Positions 36,060 to 44,796 are shown, numbered from the stretch's first letter. The stretch is DNA of 64,000 nt from Muribaculaceae bacterium Isolate-002 (NCI) (GCA_004102805.1 SCEG01000003.1:79652-143651); one strand, 5' to 3'. Numbers and translations are program-made. The notes: a model not told the origin generated them from the sequence alone.

Positions 36060-36659
36060 ATGAAGATTTTAATCGATAACGGACACGGAAGTAATACTTT
36101 AGGGAAAAGTTCTCCTGATAATCGCCTAAGAGAGTATGCTTGGGCGCGTGAGATTGCTGTGCGACTTGTCGATAAACTGAAGTCACTCGGATATGATGCT
36201 CAGCGTCTTACCCCGGAAGATTATGATGTGTCAATAACAAAGCGTGTTCTCAGAGCCAACGAAATTTGCAGAAAACATGGCACTAAGAACGTGCTGTTGG
36301 TGTCAATTCACAATAACGCCGCAGGTAACGGTAAATGGGGCAACGCAAAAGGTTTTAGTGTGTTCGTTTCCAAAAATGCTTCAGCAAATTCAAAGAAGTG
36401 CGCCCGGCTCTTCACTGACGAGGCAATTGCTCGTAAACTGATGGGTAATCGCTCAATACCGGCAGAAAAATACTGGACATGGAGTTGGACCACTGCTGAC
36501 ATCGGCATACTTAAACAGTCAAACTGTCCAGCGGTGCTGACTGAAAATCTATTTATGGATAACAAGGAGGATTGCGATTTTCTCCTCTCTGAAGCTGGTA
36601 AAAACATAATTGTTGATCTTCATGTCGCGGCAATCGAAAAATACGTAAAATCACTCTAA
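36060..36659 (+). CDS. N-acetylmuramoyl-L-alanine amidase endolysin (Amidase_3)
   Basis: 199 residues, 58 bp after the spanin-like gene. The Zn-binding His is in ILIDNGHG at the N-terminus, the Glu in REYAWAREIA, and a second His in LVSIHNNAAGNG. The catalytic Glu is in AVLTENLFMDN near residue 160. The family cuts the amide between MurNAc and the peptide. No signal peptide or cell-wall-binding domain is seen, so export likely depends on a holin. Confidence 0.88.
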   Translation: MKILIDNGHGSNTLGKSSPDNRLREYAWAREIAVRLVDKLKSLGYDAQRLTPEDYDVSITKRVLRANEICRKHGTKNVLLVSIHNNAAGNGKWGNAKGFSVFVSKNASANSKKCARLFTDEAIARKLMGNRSIPAEKYWTWSWTTADIGILKQSNCPAVLTENLFMDNKEDCDFLLSEAGKNIIVDLHVAAIEKYVKSL

Positions 36660-36670
36660 CAATAAAAGAT

Positions 36671-37003
36671 ATGGAACTTCACATTCTTGACCGAATCTAC
36701 ATTCCGGCAATTCTCCCCAGCGAGAACAATTTCACAGATTTCAATCTCAAGCGCAATATCATCAAGAAAGTTGCACTTACCGAGGAGGATGCCGCAAAAT
36801 ATGAAATCACAGAGAACGCCGAGGAACGTCAGACTAAATGGAACCCGGTAACAGACCGCGAGAATCCGCTAATTGTAGATTTCACTACAGAAGAGCTCGC
36901 TTACCTCAAATCAGCCTGTGAAAAGCTGGCTGACAAACCGGCCCCTGATAATCTGTGGGCCACAGTGGAGAAAATTTACGCTGCGGCTCTGGCAACTGCA
37001 TAA
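36671..37003 (+). CDS. Small phage protein, unknown
   Basis: 110 residues, 11 bp after the endolysin. Acidic, with a helical C-terminus (EELAYLKSACEKLADKPAPD). No motif is recognised, but similar-sized proteins accompany Bacteroidales phage lysis genes. Confidence 0.65.
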   Translation: MELHILDRIYIPAILPSENNFTDFNLKRNIIKKVALTEEDAAKYEITENAEERQTKWNPVTDRENPLIVDFTTEELAYLKSACEKLADKPAPDNLWATVEKIYAAALATA

Positions 37004-37066
37004 GGCTTTTCTTGCTCCCAATTCTATATTTATCTGTCGAAGCGCTCCTTTGAATAGAGGGGCGCT

Positions 37067-37462
37067 TCAATCATTTTCAGAGTTCCACTCCATACCTTCA
37101 TTGTAGCCATCATCATATCCATTTTCATACCCATCAACATAAGCCTGCAAGAAACCGGAATACTCCGGTTCATCATCGTAATAATATCCATAGTCCAGAT
37201 GGTGAGTGGCATCTGAATAGCCCTCTTGATGGCCATTATAATACCCCTCGTCATACGCTTCATCTGCTGACCTGAAGGAGTTGTCATTTGAGTCCTTAGG
37301 AAGCGACTTAGCGACAACTATGGGCTCCTCTGGAGCATTGGCAACAGTATCAGGGTGTATCACGGCAGAATCAGTAGAATGAGCTGTCTGCTGATTTGTC
37401 GGAGTGCTTTTTGAACAAGCCGAAAGCACAAGAACGGCTGAGATTAACCATAAGAGTTTCAT
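37067..37462 (-). CDS. Reverse-strand lipoprotein with Tyr/Gly-Asp repeats (candidate moron)
   Basis: 131 residues, encoded against the surrounding phage genes. A signal peptide with lipobox LSAC (Cys16) follows MKLLWLISAVLV. The C-terminal third repeats short acidic units: DEGYYNGHQEGYSDA, then DGYENGYDDGYNEG. These are metal-binding-like but not a known motif. It has its own Bacteroidota -7 box (37468-37475). A single reversed lipoprotein gene in a late region is the classic moron layout, so lysogen surface change or exclusion is a plausible role; nothing in the sequence proves it. Confidence 0.8.
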   Translation of the reverse strand: MKLLWLISAVLVLSACSKSTPTNQQTAHSTDSAVIHPDTVANAPEEPIVVAKSLPKDSNDNSFRSADEAYDEGYYNGHQEGYSDATHHLDYGYYYDDEPEYSGFLQAYVDGYENGYDDGYNEGMEWNSEND

Positions 37463-37467
37463 AATAC

Positions 37468-37475
37468 AAAGGTAA
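37468..37475 (-). promoter_or_regulatory. -7 box of the reverse-strand lipoprotein
   Basis: On the reverse strand this reads TACCTTTG, a TAnnTTTG match ending 5 bp before the ATG. Transcription should start at or next to the start codon, giving a nearly leaderless message. No well-placed TTG lies upstream. Confidence 0.5.
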
Positions 37476-37527
37476 TCATAATCATTGGATTTTTAACCGA
37501 TTGAAGATTCTTCAGGGCTATTCTTCT

Positions 37528-37851
37528 ATGAAAAGATATGTTATGAAGAATTTCGATACGACAATAAGAGGTAGAGCCATTGGCTTTCTGGTGTGGTTCC
37601 GCAACCAATATAAAATTTGGACAGACGACACCTACTACGCTATTGCCGATAAGTATAGGCAATGCAATTATGGCACCTGCCGGAATATGATTCTTGAGCT
37701 TGTCAAAGCAGGCTACATCAGGATATGGAATGAAGGCACACGCCAACGCCGGTTCTACATCGACCTCAAGAAATATAATCAGTTAGTCAATCCTCAAATT
37801 TCCTCAAGCAATGATTCCAGGACTCAGGGCTCCGAAGAATCTGAAGATTGA
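37528..37851 (+). CDS. Small winged-helix-like phage protein before terminase
   Basis: 107 residues from the ATG at 37528; a TTG at 37501 is less likely. The TYYAIADKYRQCNYGT and ILELVKAGYIRIWNEG segments followed by RQRRFYIDL read like a winged helix-turn-helix. Its end overlaps the terminase large subunit by 41 bp, so it may help packaging or act as a regulator. Confidence 0.55.
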   Translation: MKRYVMKNFDTTIRGRAIGFLVWFRNQYKIWTDDTYYAIADKYRQCNYGTCRNMILELVKAGYIRIWNEGTRQRRFYIDLKKYNQLVNPQISSSNDSRTQGSEESED

Positions 37852-39394
37852 CTTTGCCCCTTCTACCAGACAGTTTCAAGTATGGAAGCAACTCCAGCCT
37901 GAATGTCCGGAATGTGGAGGGCGTGTAGTTCAGATTCAGAATGGTGTAGATAGGAACGGAAACCCTACATACACTTCAGTTTGCGAAAAATGCGGCAACA
38001 ATAATATTCCACAGATTATTCTTTGTGGTGGAGCCGCCGGAGGAGGTAAGAGCTATCTGGGTTCTTGTTGGCTAATCAGCACCTGTCTCCGGTGGCCCGA
38101 TATGCGTATGGTGGTTGCTCGTAAAACTCTCAAAAGCCTGAGAGAATCTACTTGGAACACCATTCAGAGCGTGGCAAAATCTTGGGGGTTGGAGGAGCAG
38201 GTTCACTTTAAGATAAACAACCTCTCCGGTGAGATGATTTTCTGGAATGGCTCCAAAATCATTATGAAGGAGATGGCCTATTCTCCAAGTGACCCCGACT
38301 ATCTGCGCTTCGGTTCATCTGAGTTTAGCGGTGGATTCATTGATGAGGTCGGCGAGGTTGATCAACGCGGTGTGGACGTGCTTTTCTCACGTCTTCGTTG
38401 GAAAGTGGCCGAGACTACAAAAGTACCCAAGCTCCTTATGTCCACCAACCCATGTCTCGGATGGGTGCGTGACCGCTTTGTATTGGATGAAAATGCTGAG
38501 CCTGTAATATGTCGTCCGAATGAAATGTATATACCGTTCAGCGTGTACGATAATCCGGACAAGAACTTTGTGAACGCTTATGTGTCTGCTCTCTATAAGA
38601 TTTCGGACCCAAGTGTGCGTGAACGATTGCTTTTTGGTAACTGGCTGTATGTCGATGTAAATGACGCTGCCTGCTACTGGAAATTTGATGGAGCCAAACA
38701 TCTGAAAGATGGATTGAGGGACGACAAATACGACCCTCTCAAACCTCTCATTCTCAGCTTTGACTTTAACGTGGCGCCATATATGAGTTGTCTGATGGCA
38801 CAGATTGACTATGAAAACAAAAAGGTCTATATTCTTGAAGAGGTACGTGGGCTCCCTGAAAACAAGGAAAATAACACGCCCAAATTTGCTGAAAAAATCA
38901 AGAAGAAACTTCTTTGTATGGGGCACACTGGCGGTATAGTAGTTACTGGCGATCCTGCTGGACTTTCCAGAACCACAACTACAGAAGAAGGTGTAAACAA
39001 CTACACCATCCTTCTTTCCATATTGAGTGCTCCTCAGCTTAGAGCAAGAAAAAAGCTCCTGAGCAAACAGCCATCTCAAATCACACGTTTGGAGTTCGTC
39101 AATAATATATTCGATGGTTATCAGGGCTGGGAGATCCTAATAGATCTCAAATGCCGTAAACTTATCGAGGACCTTATCAATCAGCGCAAGGAAATGGATG
39201 GCTCCAAATCCAAGGCGAAAATCATGGATTCGAGACTTGGCATCAAATATGAGAAGTACGGACACTTTTCTGACACCCTCGACTACCTTCTGGTTCTATT
39301 CTTAAATGAACCCTGGAAGAAATTTAATGCCGGTGGCACCTCAGGTATCACCACATTCAATGGGACTCCGATATATGGTTCGTTTGAATATTAA
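37811..39394 (+). CDS. Terminase large subunit
   Basis: 527 residues. An N-terminal zinc ribbon (CPECGGRV, VCEKCGNN) precedes the ATPase with Walker A CGGAAGGGKSYLGS near residue 75 and Walker B SGGFIDEVGEV near 174. The RNase H-like nuclease begins at ILSFDFNVAPYMS (~315) and continues with VVTGDPAG and a final conserved acidic region near HFSDTLDYLL. The motor packages phage DNA into heads. The N-terminal zinc ribbon is an unusual addition. Confidence 0.92.
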   Translation: MIPGLRAPKNLKIDFAPSTRQFQVWKQLQPECPECGGRVVQIQNGVDRNGNPTYTSVCEKCGNNNIPQIILCGGAAGGGKSYLGSCWLISTCLRWPDMRMVVARKTLKSLRESTWNTIQSVAKSWGLEEQVHFKINNLSGEMIFWNGSKIIMKEMAYSPSDPDYLRFGSSEFSGGFIDEVGEVDQRGVDVLFSRLRWKVAETTKVPKLLMSTNPCLGWVRDRFVLDENAEPVICRPNEMYIPFSVYDNPDKNFVNAYVSALYKISDPSVRERLLFGNWLYVDVNDAACYWKFDGAKHLKDGLRDDKYDPLKPLILSFDFNVAPYMSCLMAQIDYENKKVYILEEVRGLPENKENNTPKFAEKIKKKLLCMGHTGGIVVTGDPAGLSRTTTTEEGVNNYTILLSILSAPQLRARKKLLSKQPSQITRLEFVNNIFDGYQGWEILIDLKCRKLIEDLINQRKEMDGSKSKAKIMDSRLGIKYEKYGHFSDTLDYLLVLFLNEPWKKFNAGGTSGITTFNGTPIYGSFEY

Positions 39395-39405
39395 ATGATG
39401 TAACG

Positions 39406-40428
39406 ATGTATCAACGATTTCTTAATAACGAAGACTATATGAGCCAAATATCGGATGAACTGTTTGAACAGCTTATCCGAGGCAACCAATTACGTGTGGC
39501 TCAGGCTGAGGAGGCTGCTGAGGCTTCTATTATCGAATATCTTACTGACAACTACGAGGTAGAACAGGCGCTGATGGTAGGCAAGAATCTTCGTGAATAC
39601 AATCCGCGCATCACTTATCCGGTTGGTGTACACTTCTACTATGAAGGCAAAATTGTCGAGGCCATGCGCTCCATCAATGGGGTTAAAACGCCCGCTTCGG
39701 TGGAATATTGGAGAGAGTTTGACCACTACGATGAATCTCTGCTACGTGAAGCCAAACCATACTCTCAGCTTCTAAATTACCATCCTGGCGACATTGTGAT
39801 ATTCTCAGATTCTCTGTACGAATGTGTGGAGCACAACGGTCTGGATTATGCAGACATCCGAATCCCCGGTATTAACGCATGGGAAACTGTTGAGACATCA
39901 CTCTGGGAACCTAATCTCGAATATGAGGAGTGGGCTGTGGTTGAATGGGAAGGGCGGTTTTATGCTCTTTTGACTGTTGAAGACATTGATTTAACCGTAA
40001 ACCCACACGAATCCGATAACTGGGGACTCATAGGCGATTATGTTACCAACTATGCCTATGAGCTAAAAGAGACGGAATATGTGGTGTTCGATGGTAGAGT
40101 ATGGTACCCCACAATGTCTCCTGTTGCTGACACGCTTAAAGAGGGTTACAATTTCCGTTACCACGATCCTCGTAACCCGAATATCAAAAAGCACATGATT
40201 AAGATTGCGCTTTATGAACTACACAAACTGATTTCGCCCAATAATGTGAGCACGGCCCGCATTACAGACTTTGAAGCTACAATGCAGTGGCTCCACGACG
40301 CAAACCGTTGTAAAATCAATCCTCAAATCCAGCGAAAACTGGATGAGGAAAAGAAACCGGTCAGTGAAATCGCAATGGCAACCTTCCAGCGCGACTATGA
40401 CCCATACAAAAATCCGTGGCAGATTTAG
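39406..40428 (+). CDS. Probable head-tail adaptor with carbohydrate-binding-like repeats
   Basis: 340 residues, 11 bp after terminase. The C-terminal third (IKKHMIKIALYELHKLI, then MQWLHDANRCKINPQ) resembles Gp36/DUF1320 head-tail joining proteins. The middle holds two repeats of the form YxxGDIV, YEC, W (positions ~39781-39895 and ~39907-40025) resembling CBM5/12-type modules. If correct this is a fused adaptor. It is the last forward gene before the terminator at 40460. Confidence 0.55.
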   Translation: MYQRFLNNEDYMSQISDELFEQLIRGNQLRVAQAEEAAEASIIEYLTDNYEVEQALMVGKNLREYNPRITYPVGVHFYYEGKIVEAMRSINGVKTPASVEYWREFDHYDESLLREAKPYSQLLNYHPGDIVIFSDSLYECVEHNGLDYADIRIPGINAWETVETSLWEPNLEYEEWAVVEWEGRFYALLTVEDIDLTVNPHESDNWGLIGDYVTNYAYELKETEYVVFDGRVWYPTMSPVADTLKEGYNFRYHDPRNPNIKKHMIKIALYELHKLISPNNVSTARITDFEATMQWLHDANRCKINPQIQRKLDEEKKPVSEIAMATFQRDYDPYKNPWQI

Positions 40429-40459
40429 TGCGACCGCCCGGAACGACCCCGACAAGGTG

Positions 40460-40522
40460 CGAACCCCGACCGAACTTGGCCGGGGTTCGTTTTCTATACC
40501 GCCTATTTTGATGGTATAGAAA
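40460..40522. terminator. Terminator(s) between the last forward phage gene and integrase
   Basis: CGAACCCCG (40460-40468) pairs with CGGGGTTCG (40481-40489), followed by TTTT for forward transcripts. Directly after it, TTTCTATACC and GGTATAGAAA form a second 10-bp hairpin facing the integrase. The pair lies between converging genes and can stop both directions. Confidence 0.85.
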
Positions 40523-40535
40523 TTAGTTTGCCTGC

Positions 40536-41807
40536 TCATCCTCCAGCGTTCATAAACGCCTCTGTAAGTTTGTCGCGGTTCTGCTGGCTCTCTCCGTTAT
40601 AGTAATGCTGCTGTATCATTTCCACGCTTGTTCCGGCGGCATTGGCTATGTATGACACTGAGAGCCCGTGGTCGATGGCCACAGTAATGGCCGTATGCCG
40701 GAACACGTAGGCGTAAAGGTCAAAGCACAGGTTCAGCTCCTTGCCGACGGCCTTCAGCCACTTGTTAAGGAACTCTCGGAACTTCTTGAAGGTGTAATCC
40801 TTGGTGGTGTACTTTTTCTCCTTCTCATCATCCATGATCGGGAAGATGTAGCCATCTTTGGACTGCCCCTTGTACTTGTCAATGATATGGCGCATCACAG
40901 GAGTCACTGGAACTTCAACAGGACGGTGTGTTTTCTTGCGTCTGACGGCGATTGTACCTTTCCGAGTAATATCCCTCCACTTAGCCTTGATTACGTCGCA
41001 GGGCGCGAAGAATGAGTGGAACATGAAGACACAGAAGTCGTAGTAGATCTCCACCATGCGCCGGTCCTTGTACTTAGGTGTGATGTCCTCCACGCTGAGG
41101 TTGAGAAACGCTTTCAGTTCCTCTGCCGACAAGACATCGGGAGTCCGGCCTTCAATTGCATACCGGTCAGGGTTGTAGTCCACGAATTTGAACTCTCCGA
41201 TTTGAGAGAGGCTGAACAACACATCCTTGTCCTTGCTCGCCTTTCCCAATAATGCCCGAAATTTCTTGGAGTGGTGCAGATACGCCTTGCCCTTGGCGAA
41301 GATATTCGCAATCTGCACCATCTTGTTGTAATCAAGGGTAGAAAAGGGCATTACCTCAAATCCGGGCACTTCCTTACGGCATTTCTGAAGGAGTTTGTAA
41401 TACCCCTCGAAATTGCACCCGGCTTTCGCCTTCTCGCGCAGTGTCACAACCTCCAGATACTTTGCCACGGAGTTCTTGTAGTCCTCCACAGTCCAATCTG
41501 ACAGCTCTACTGGATCGGTGCCTGTATGACGCCGTTCATTCTTATAATAGTCGGAAATTTGTCTTGCTGTTAGTTCCGGATGCTCCTTAACAAGCTTCCA
41601 GTAGATTTGCTTGAAATCAGCAAGGGCTTTGTTGTTTTCTTCGTGGAAGGGCGCATAGCCGGAGAACTGTTCCTTGTCGGCCTTCCAGTGTTTCAAATCA
41701 GGAGCTCCCTTGAGCAGATACTCCACACTTTTGTAAAATCGGTCCTTGTTCTCGGAGATTCTCAAGACGAGTGCGCCGGACCGGATAATGATTTTTAGTC
41801 TTACCAT
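40536..41807 (-). CDS. int: Tyrosine site-specific recombinase (phage integrase)
   Basis: 423 residues. A SAM-like DNA-binding core domain (residues ~100-200) precedes the catalytic domain. The Lys-containing beta turn is RRKKTHRPVEVPV, YVFRHTAIT carries the Arg II box, and MIQQHYYNGES ends with the nucleophile Tyr. The segment expected to hold Arg I reads HSFFAPCDVIKAKW, with Ala where FxRP-type integrases have Arg. It faces away from the phage genes and its 5' end points to tRNA-Phe, the predicted attachment site. Confidence 0.9.
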   Translation of the reverse strand: MVRLKIIIRSGALVLRISENKDRFYKSVEYLLKGAPDLKHWKADKEQFSGYAPFHEENNKALADFKQIYWKLVKEHPELTARQISDYYKNERRHTGTDPVELSDWTVEDYKNSVAKYLEVVTLREKAKAGCNFEGYYKLLQKCRKEVPGFEVMPFSTLDYNKMVQIANIFAKGKAYLHHSKKFRALLGKASKDKDVLFSLSQIGEFKFVDYNPDRYAIEGRTPDVLSAEELKAFLNLSVEDITPKYKDRRMVEIYYDFCVFMFHSFFAPCDVIKAKWRDITRKGTIAVRRKKTHRPVEVPVTPVMRHIIDKYKGQSKDGYIFPIMDDEKEKKYTTKDYTFKKFREFLNKWLKAVGKELNLCFDLYAYVFRHTAITVAIDHGLSVSYIANAAGTSVEMIQQHYYNGESQQNRDKLTEAFMNAGG

Positions 41808-42069
41808 GATGACTCACGATTAGGGTGAATGAATTATGGCAAACTCGTGATCCGAATACCTTGTGAGGTGCTTCCACATTTTGCACACCCGAAGGTGAGA
41901 TTTTAGCGATAACACACCCAAAAAGGTCTAAAAATGCACACTCGCACTTTTCGTCTTAACAAGTTTCGCGTCCTCTCGGACTCAATTAGATTGTTTGAAA
42001 ATCAATGAATTACCTCTGAAATTCATCTTAACAGAAAACGACCCGATAAAATCGAGTCGTTTTTTGAGG
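41808..42069. other. Likely right attachment region (attR) next to tRNA-Phe
   Basis: 262 bp without a convincing gene between the integrase start and the tRNA 3' end. ACTCACGAT (41812-41820) recurs imperfectly as ACTCGTGAT (41844-41852), which could be an integrase arm site, but this is weak. The crossover is expected at the tRNA edge. The other half of the repeat is outside the window. Confidence 0.5.
42039..42065. terminator. Hairpin terminator beside tRNA-Phe
   Basis: CGACCCGAT, loop AAA, ATCGAGTCG with one wobble, flanked by AAAA and TTTTTT. It can end tRNA-Phe transcription on the reverse strand and act on the forward strand as well. Confidence 0.8.
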
Positions 42070-42142
42070 TGGTGCCACCAGGAATCGAACCGGGGACACA
42101 AGGATTTTCAGTCCTTTGCTCTACCAACTGAGCTATGGCACC
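42070..42142 (-). tRNA. tRNA-Phe (GAA)
   Basis: Reverse-strand sequence starting GGTGCCATAGCTCAG folds as a full cloverleaf. The acceptor stem GGTGCCA pairs with TGGCACC. The anticodon loop is CTGAAAA with GAA, and the T arm contains GGTTCGATTCC. The 3' end faces the integrase, making it the likely integration target. CCA is not fully encoded. Confidence 0.95.
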
Positions 42143-42577
42143 ATTGGTGTTTCTTTGCTTTTGCGATGCAAAGGTAGGTATTATTATTTAATCCGCCAAA
42201 TTTTTTGATGTTTTTTTTTGATATTTTTTTATCTGATTTTGCCGAAGCAATCGCTAAAATACTGATTTACTGAATTTAGAAGTTTTGATCTACAGCATAT
42301 TATTACTTTTGCGTCCATGTTATATATGTCTATTACACTCTTTGCTTTCTTTTCGGATAATACTTTTTGCATTCATCAATCTTTTATTCATTTCTTAATT
42401 GCTATTTATCGTCATATACATATCATACTTTCCATATTTTCTTCTTTTCCATATTCGGATTACTGCGGTGTGTCGCATGCTACTCAAATTTATTTACAAT
42501 TAAACTCCCGAACTAACGTCGCGCTTTATTTTTCACCTATATTTTTGTGGACCTGAAGAAAATATTTTATGAAAAAG
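42143..42577. other. AT-rich gap between tRNA-Phe and yceD, no supported gene
   Basis: About 430 bp of A/T-rich sequence. A weak promoter-like pair is visible (TTTTG at 42283-42287, TACTTTTG at 42304-42311, 16-bp spacer). An open frame at 42317-42556 has no coding character. No terminator or repeat is noticed. Confidence 0.6.
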
Positions 42578-42608
42578 TTGATAAACTGAAAGAATTTGGC
42601 TACTTTTG
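42578..42608 (+). promoter_or_regulatory. Promoter for the yceD-rpmF-fabH operon
   Basis: TTG (42578-42580), a 20-bp spacer and TACTTTTG (42601-42608), ending 27 bp before the yceD ATG. Confidence 0.75.
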
Positions 42609-42635
42609 CAAAGTTTTTGCCAATTGACAAACGTT

Positions 42636-43205
42636 ATGGGTAAATTTAGTGAATATAAATTGCCGCTAAAAAGCATGCCTGTAGGCATCCAAGAAACTGA
42701 TTATCAAATCGGTAAACAGTTTTTTGTCAACATGGAGAACAATGACGTGCGCAACGCTGACGTCAAGGTGCATCTTGTAGTGGAGCATAAAAACGACTAC
42801 TATGACATGCATTTCACTTTGACCGGCGATGTGACTGTGGCCTGCGACCGCTGCCTCGACGATCTTGTGCTTCCTGTCGAGACTTCTTACCATATCATTG
42901 TCAAATATGGCGACGACTATCGTGATGACTCCGACGAGTACATGGAGATACCCTACAGCGATGCCGACATCAATGTCGCATATATGATACACGACACTAT
43001 CGCGCTCGCTATCCCTATCAAACATGTGCACCCGGCAGGCAAATGCAACCGTGCGATGAGTTCGATACTCAAGAAACACCGCACTACGTCGACAAATCCG
43101 GAAGATGCCGAAATGGAAGCAGAGCTGATGGATGAAATCGACGAAATTGACGACGCGCCCACCGACTCCCGATGGGACAAGCTCAAAGATTTAAATCTTG
43201 ACTGA
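42636..43205 (+). CDS. DUF177/YceD family protein
   Basis: 189 residues from the ATG at 42636. The VTVACDRCLDDLVLPV box is the diagnostic Cys-Asp-Arg-Cys segment of DUF177. The tail is acidic (MDEIDEIDD) and ends in SRWDKLKDL, also typical. In many bacteria it precedes rpmF and is linked to 23S rRNA or ribosome assembly; the exact role is unclear. It shares a promoter with rpmF, as usual. Confidence 0.85.
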   Translation: MGKFSEYKLPLKSMPVGIQETDYQIGKQFFVNMENNDVRNADVKVHLVVEHKNDYYDMHFTLTGDVTVACDRCLDDLVLPVETSYHIIVKYGDDYRDDSDEYMEIPYSDADINVAYMIHDTIALAIPIKHVHPAGKCNRAMSSILKKHRTTSTNPEDAEMEAELMDEIDEIDDAPTDSRWDKLKDLNLD

Positions 43206-43283
43206 CAGCCATCAGCCACTGATTTACATAACACAGGCTTATATAAACATAATATAGATAATTACACAAAACAATAAAACAAA

Positions 43284-43469
43284 ATGGCACATCCTAAACG
43301 AAAACAATCAAAGACTCGCACCGCCAAACGTAGAACTCACGACAAAGCAGCGATGCCTACATTGGCAGTATGCCCCAACTGCGGCGCATGGCACGTTTAC
43401 CACTGTGTATGCGGCGAATGCGGTTACTATCGCGGCAAAGTAGCTATTGAAAAAGTAGCGGCTGTCTAA
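43284..43469 (+). CDS. rpmF: Ribosomal protein L32
   Basis: 61 residues. The MAHPKRKQSKTRTAKRRTH start and four cysteines (CPNCGAW, CGECGYY) mark the zinc-binding L32 form. It lies 78 bp after yceD, and fabH follows, the standard Bacteroidota arrangement of a ribosomal protein next to fatty-acid synthesis. Confidence 0.96.
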   Translation: MAHPKRKQSKTRTAKRRTHDKAAMPTLAVCPNCGAWHVYHCVCGECGYYRGKVAIEKVAAV

Positions 43470-43753
43470 ACTATCACGAGTTTTTGCCACTCACTGCCAT
43501 CAGTCCGCCGCAGTCTAACAGAGCGCGCGGACATGGCTGTCGCATATTCATACGGCAACTCTCCGTCCTCGTCAGCAGAGCCACAATCTGCCGTGGATTT
43601 TTCTCCCCTTTGCACGTACTGCAATGCCACCGGAGCATCAAGACTTCGCGCGGTGTGCAAAACATGGCGCAGGGTCAAAAAAGAGAGTGGCAATATCCAT
43701 ACAGCCGACGCTCGCGCAGCGTGCGGCTATTACATTATTCATATCCAGACAAT

Positions 43754-44737
43754 ATGGTTAACGCAAGAATATCTGGCATCGCCTCCTACGTTCCCGAAGA
43801 TATCCTCGACAACGAGATGCTCTCAAAGATGGTCGACACCAACGACGAGTGGATTACCACCCGCGTCGGCATCAAGGAACGCCGCATACTCAAGCTCGAA
43901 GGCGAAGGCTCGTCATATCTCGGCGCCAAGGCTGTCGAGAAGCTCATAGCCGAGACCGGTGTAAACCCCGATGAGATCGAACTGGTGATATGCGCCACAT
44001 CCAATCCCGACTACCGTTTCCCCTCCACGGCATCGGTAATCGTGGAGAAAACAGGCCTTAAAAACGCATACGCATATGATATCCAGGCAGCATGTGCAGG
44101 TTTCATCGTAGCGCTTGAGGACGCCACCGCATACATCAAATCGGGACTCCGCAAAAAAGTCATTGTCGTTGCAGCCGAAAAGATGTCGTCGATGGTCAAC
44201 TATCAGGACCGTTCGACATGTCCGCTGTTTGGCGACGCTGCGGCTGCCGTGCTCGTAGAGCCCACCGAAGAAGCTACTGGAGTCATCGACGGCGTGTTCC
44301 ACGTCGACGGTGCCGGACTCGAACACCTGCTCATGAAAGCCGGCGGCTCGGTCAAGCCCATCACCCACGAGGCAATCGAAGCCGGAGAGAACTATCTCTT
44401 CCAGGACGGACGCAACGTCTACAAGAATGCCGTGACCGACATGCTCACCTCATCGCTCGACGTGATGAAGCGCAACAACCTGACAGTAGACGATGTTGAC
44501 TATCTCATACCTCACCAGGCCAACCTCCGCATCATCGAGGCCGTCAGCTCACGCGCCGGCTTCCCCGCAGAGAAAGTGCTTGTCAACATCGAGCACTACG
44601 GCAACACATCGGCCGCTTCAATTCCTTTGTGTCTTGACGAATACAAGACCAAACTCAAGAAAGGCGACAAGCTTCTGCTCACAGCCTTCGGCGCCGGTTT
44701 CACCTGGGGTGCGATGTATGTCATCTGGGATCTGTAA
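43754..44737 (+). CDS. fabH: Beta-ketoacyl-ACP synthase III
   Basis: 327 residues from the ATG at 43754; the frame is open further upstream (to 43484) but the family begins with ARISGIASYVPE. The catalytic triad is visible: Cys in DIQAACAGFI, His in LIPHQANLRI and Asn in HYGNTSAAS. It starts fatty-acid synthesis by condensing acetyl-CoA with malonyl-ACP. A 284-bp gap separates it from rpmF, in which I see no gene. Confidence 0.95.
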   Translation: MVNARISGIASYVPEDILDNEMLSKMVDTNDEWITTRVGIKERRILKLEGEGSSYLGAKAVEKLIAETGVNPDEIELVICATSNPDYRFPSTASVIVEKTGLKNAYAYDIQAACAGFIVALEDATAYIKSGLRKKVIVVAAEKMSSMVNYQDRSTCPLFGDAAAAVLVEPTEEATGVIDGVFHVDGAGLEHLLMKAGGSVKPITHEAIEAGENYLFQDGRNVYKNAVTDMLTSSLDVMKRNNLTVDDVDYLIPHQANLRIIEAVSSRAGFPAEKVLVNIEHYGNTSAASIPLCLDEYKTKLKKGDKLLLTAFGAGFTWGAMYVIWDL

Positions 44738-44762
44738 TCAGTTATCAGGCAAAATATTTCTG

Positions 44763-44796
44763 AAAATAGCATCTTTTAAGGTGCTATTTTTGTTTT
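44763..44796 (+). terminator. Intrinsic terminator after fabH
   Basis: AAAATAGCATC pairs with GGTGCTATTTT around TTTTAA and runs into a T-rich tail. It lies 25 bp after the fabH stop. Confidence 0.88.

Larger units (their letters stand above)
1..42069. mobile_element. Prophage, right-hand part (left end outside window)
   Basis: Contiguous phage genes run from the left edge to a reverse-strand tyrosine integrase that sits beside the 3' end of tRNA-Phe. Tail, baseplate, fibre, nucleotide metabolism, replication, lysis, both terminase subunits and a DGR are present. No portal, capsid or tape-measure gene is visible, so these should lie to the left. The right boundary is placed at the tRNA 3' end by analogy with tRNA-integrating phages; the matching repeat at the left end cannot be seen. 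Codons are visibly more A/T-ending than in the host genes after 42 kb. Confidence 0.9.

Noticed and set aside
42317..42556. 79-codon open frame just after a promoter-like box
   Set aside because: A/T-rich, Phe/Ile/His-heavy composition with no recognisable domain.
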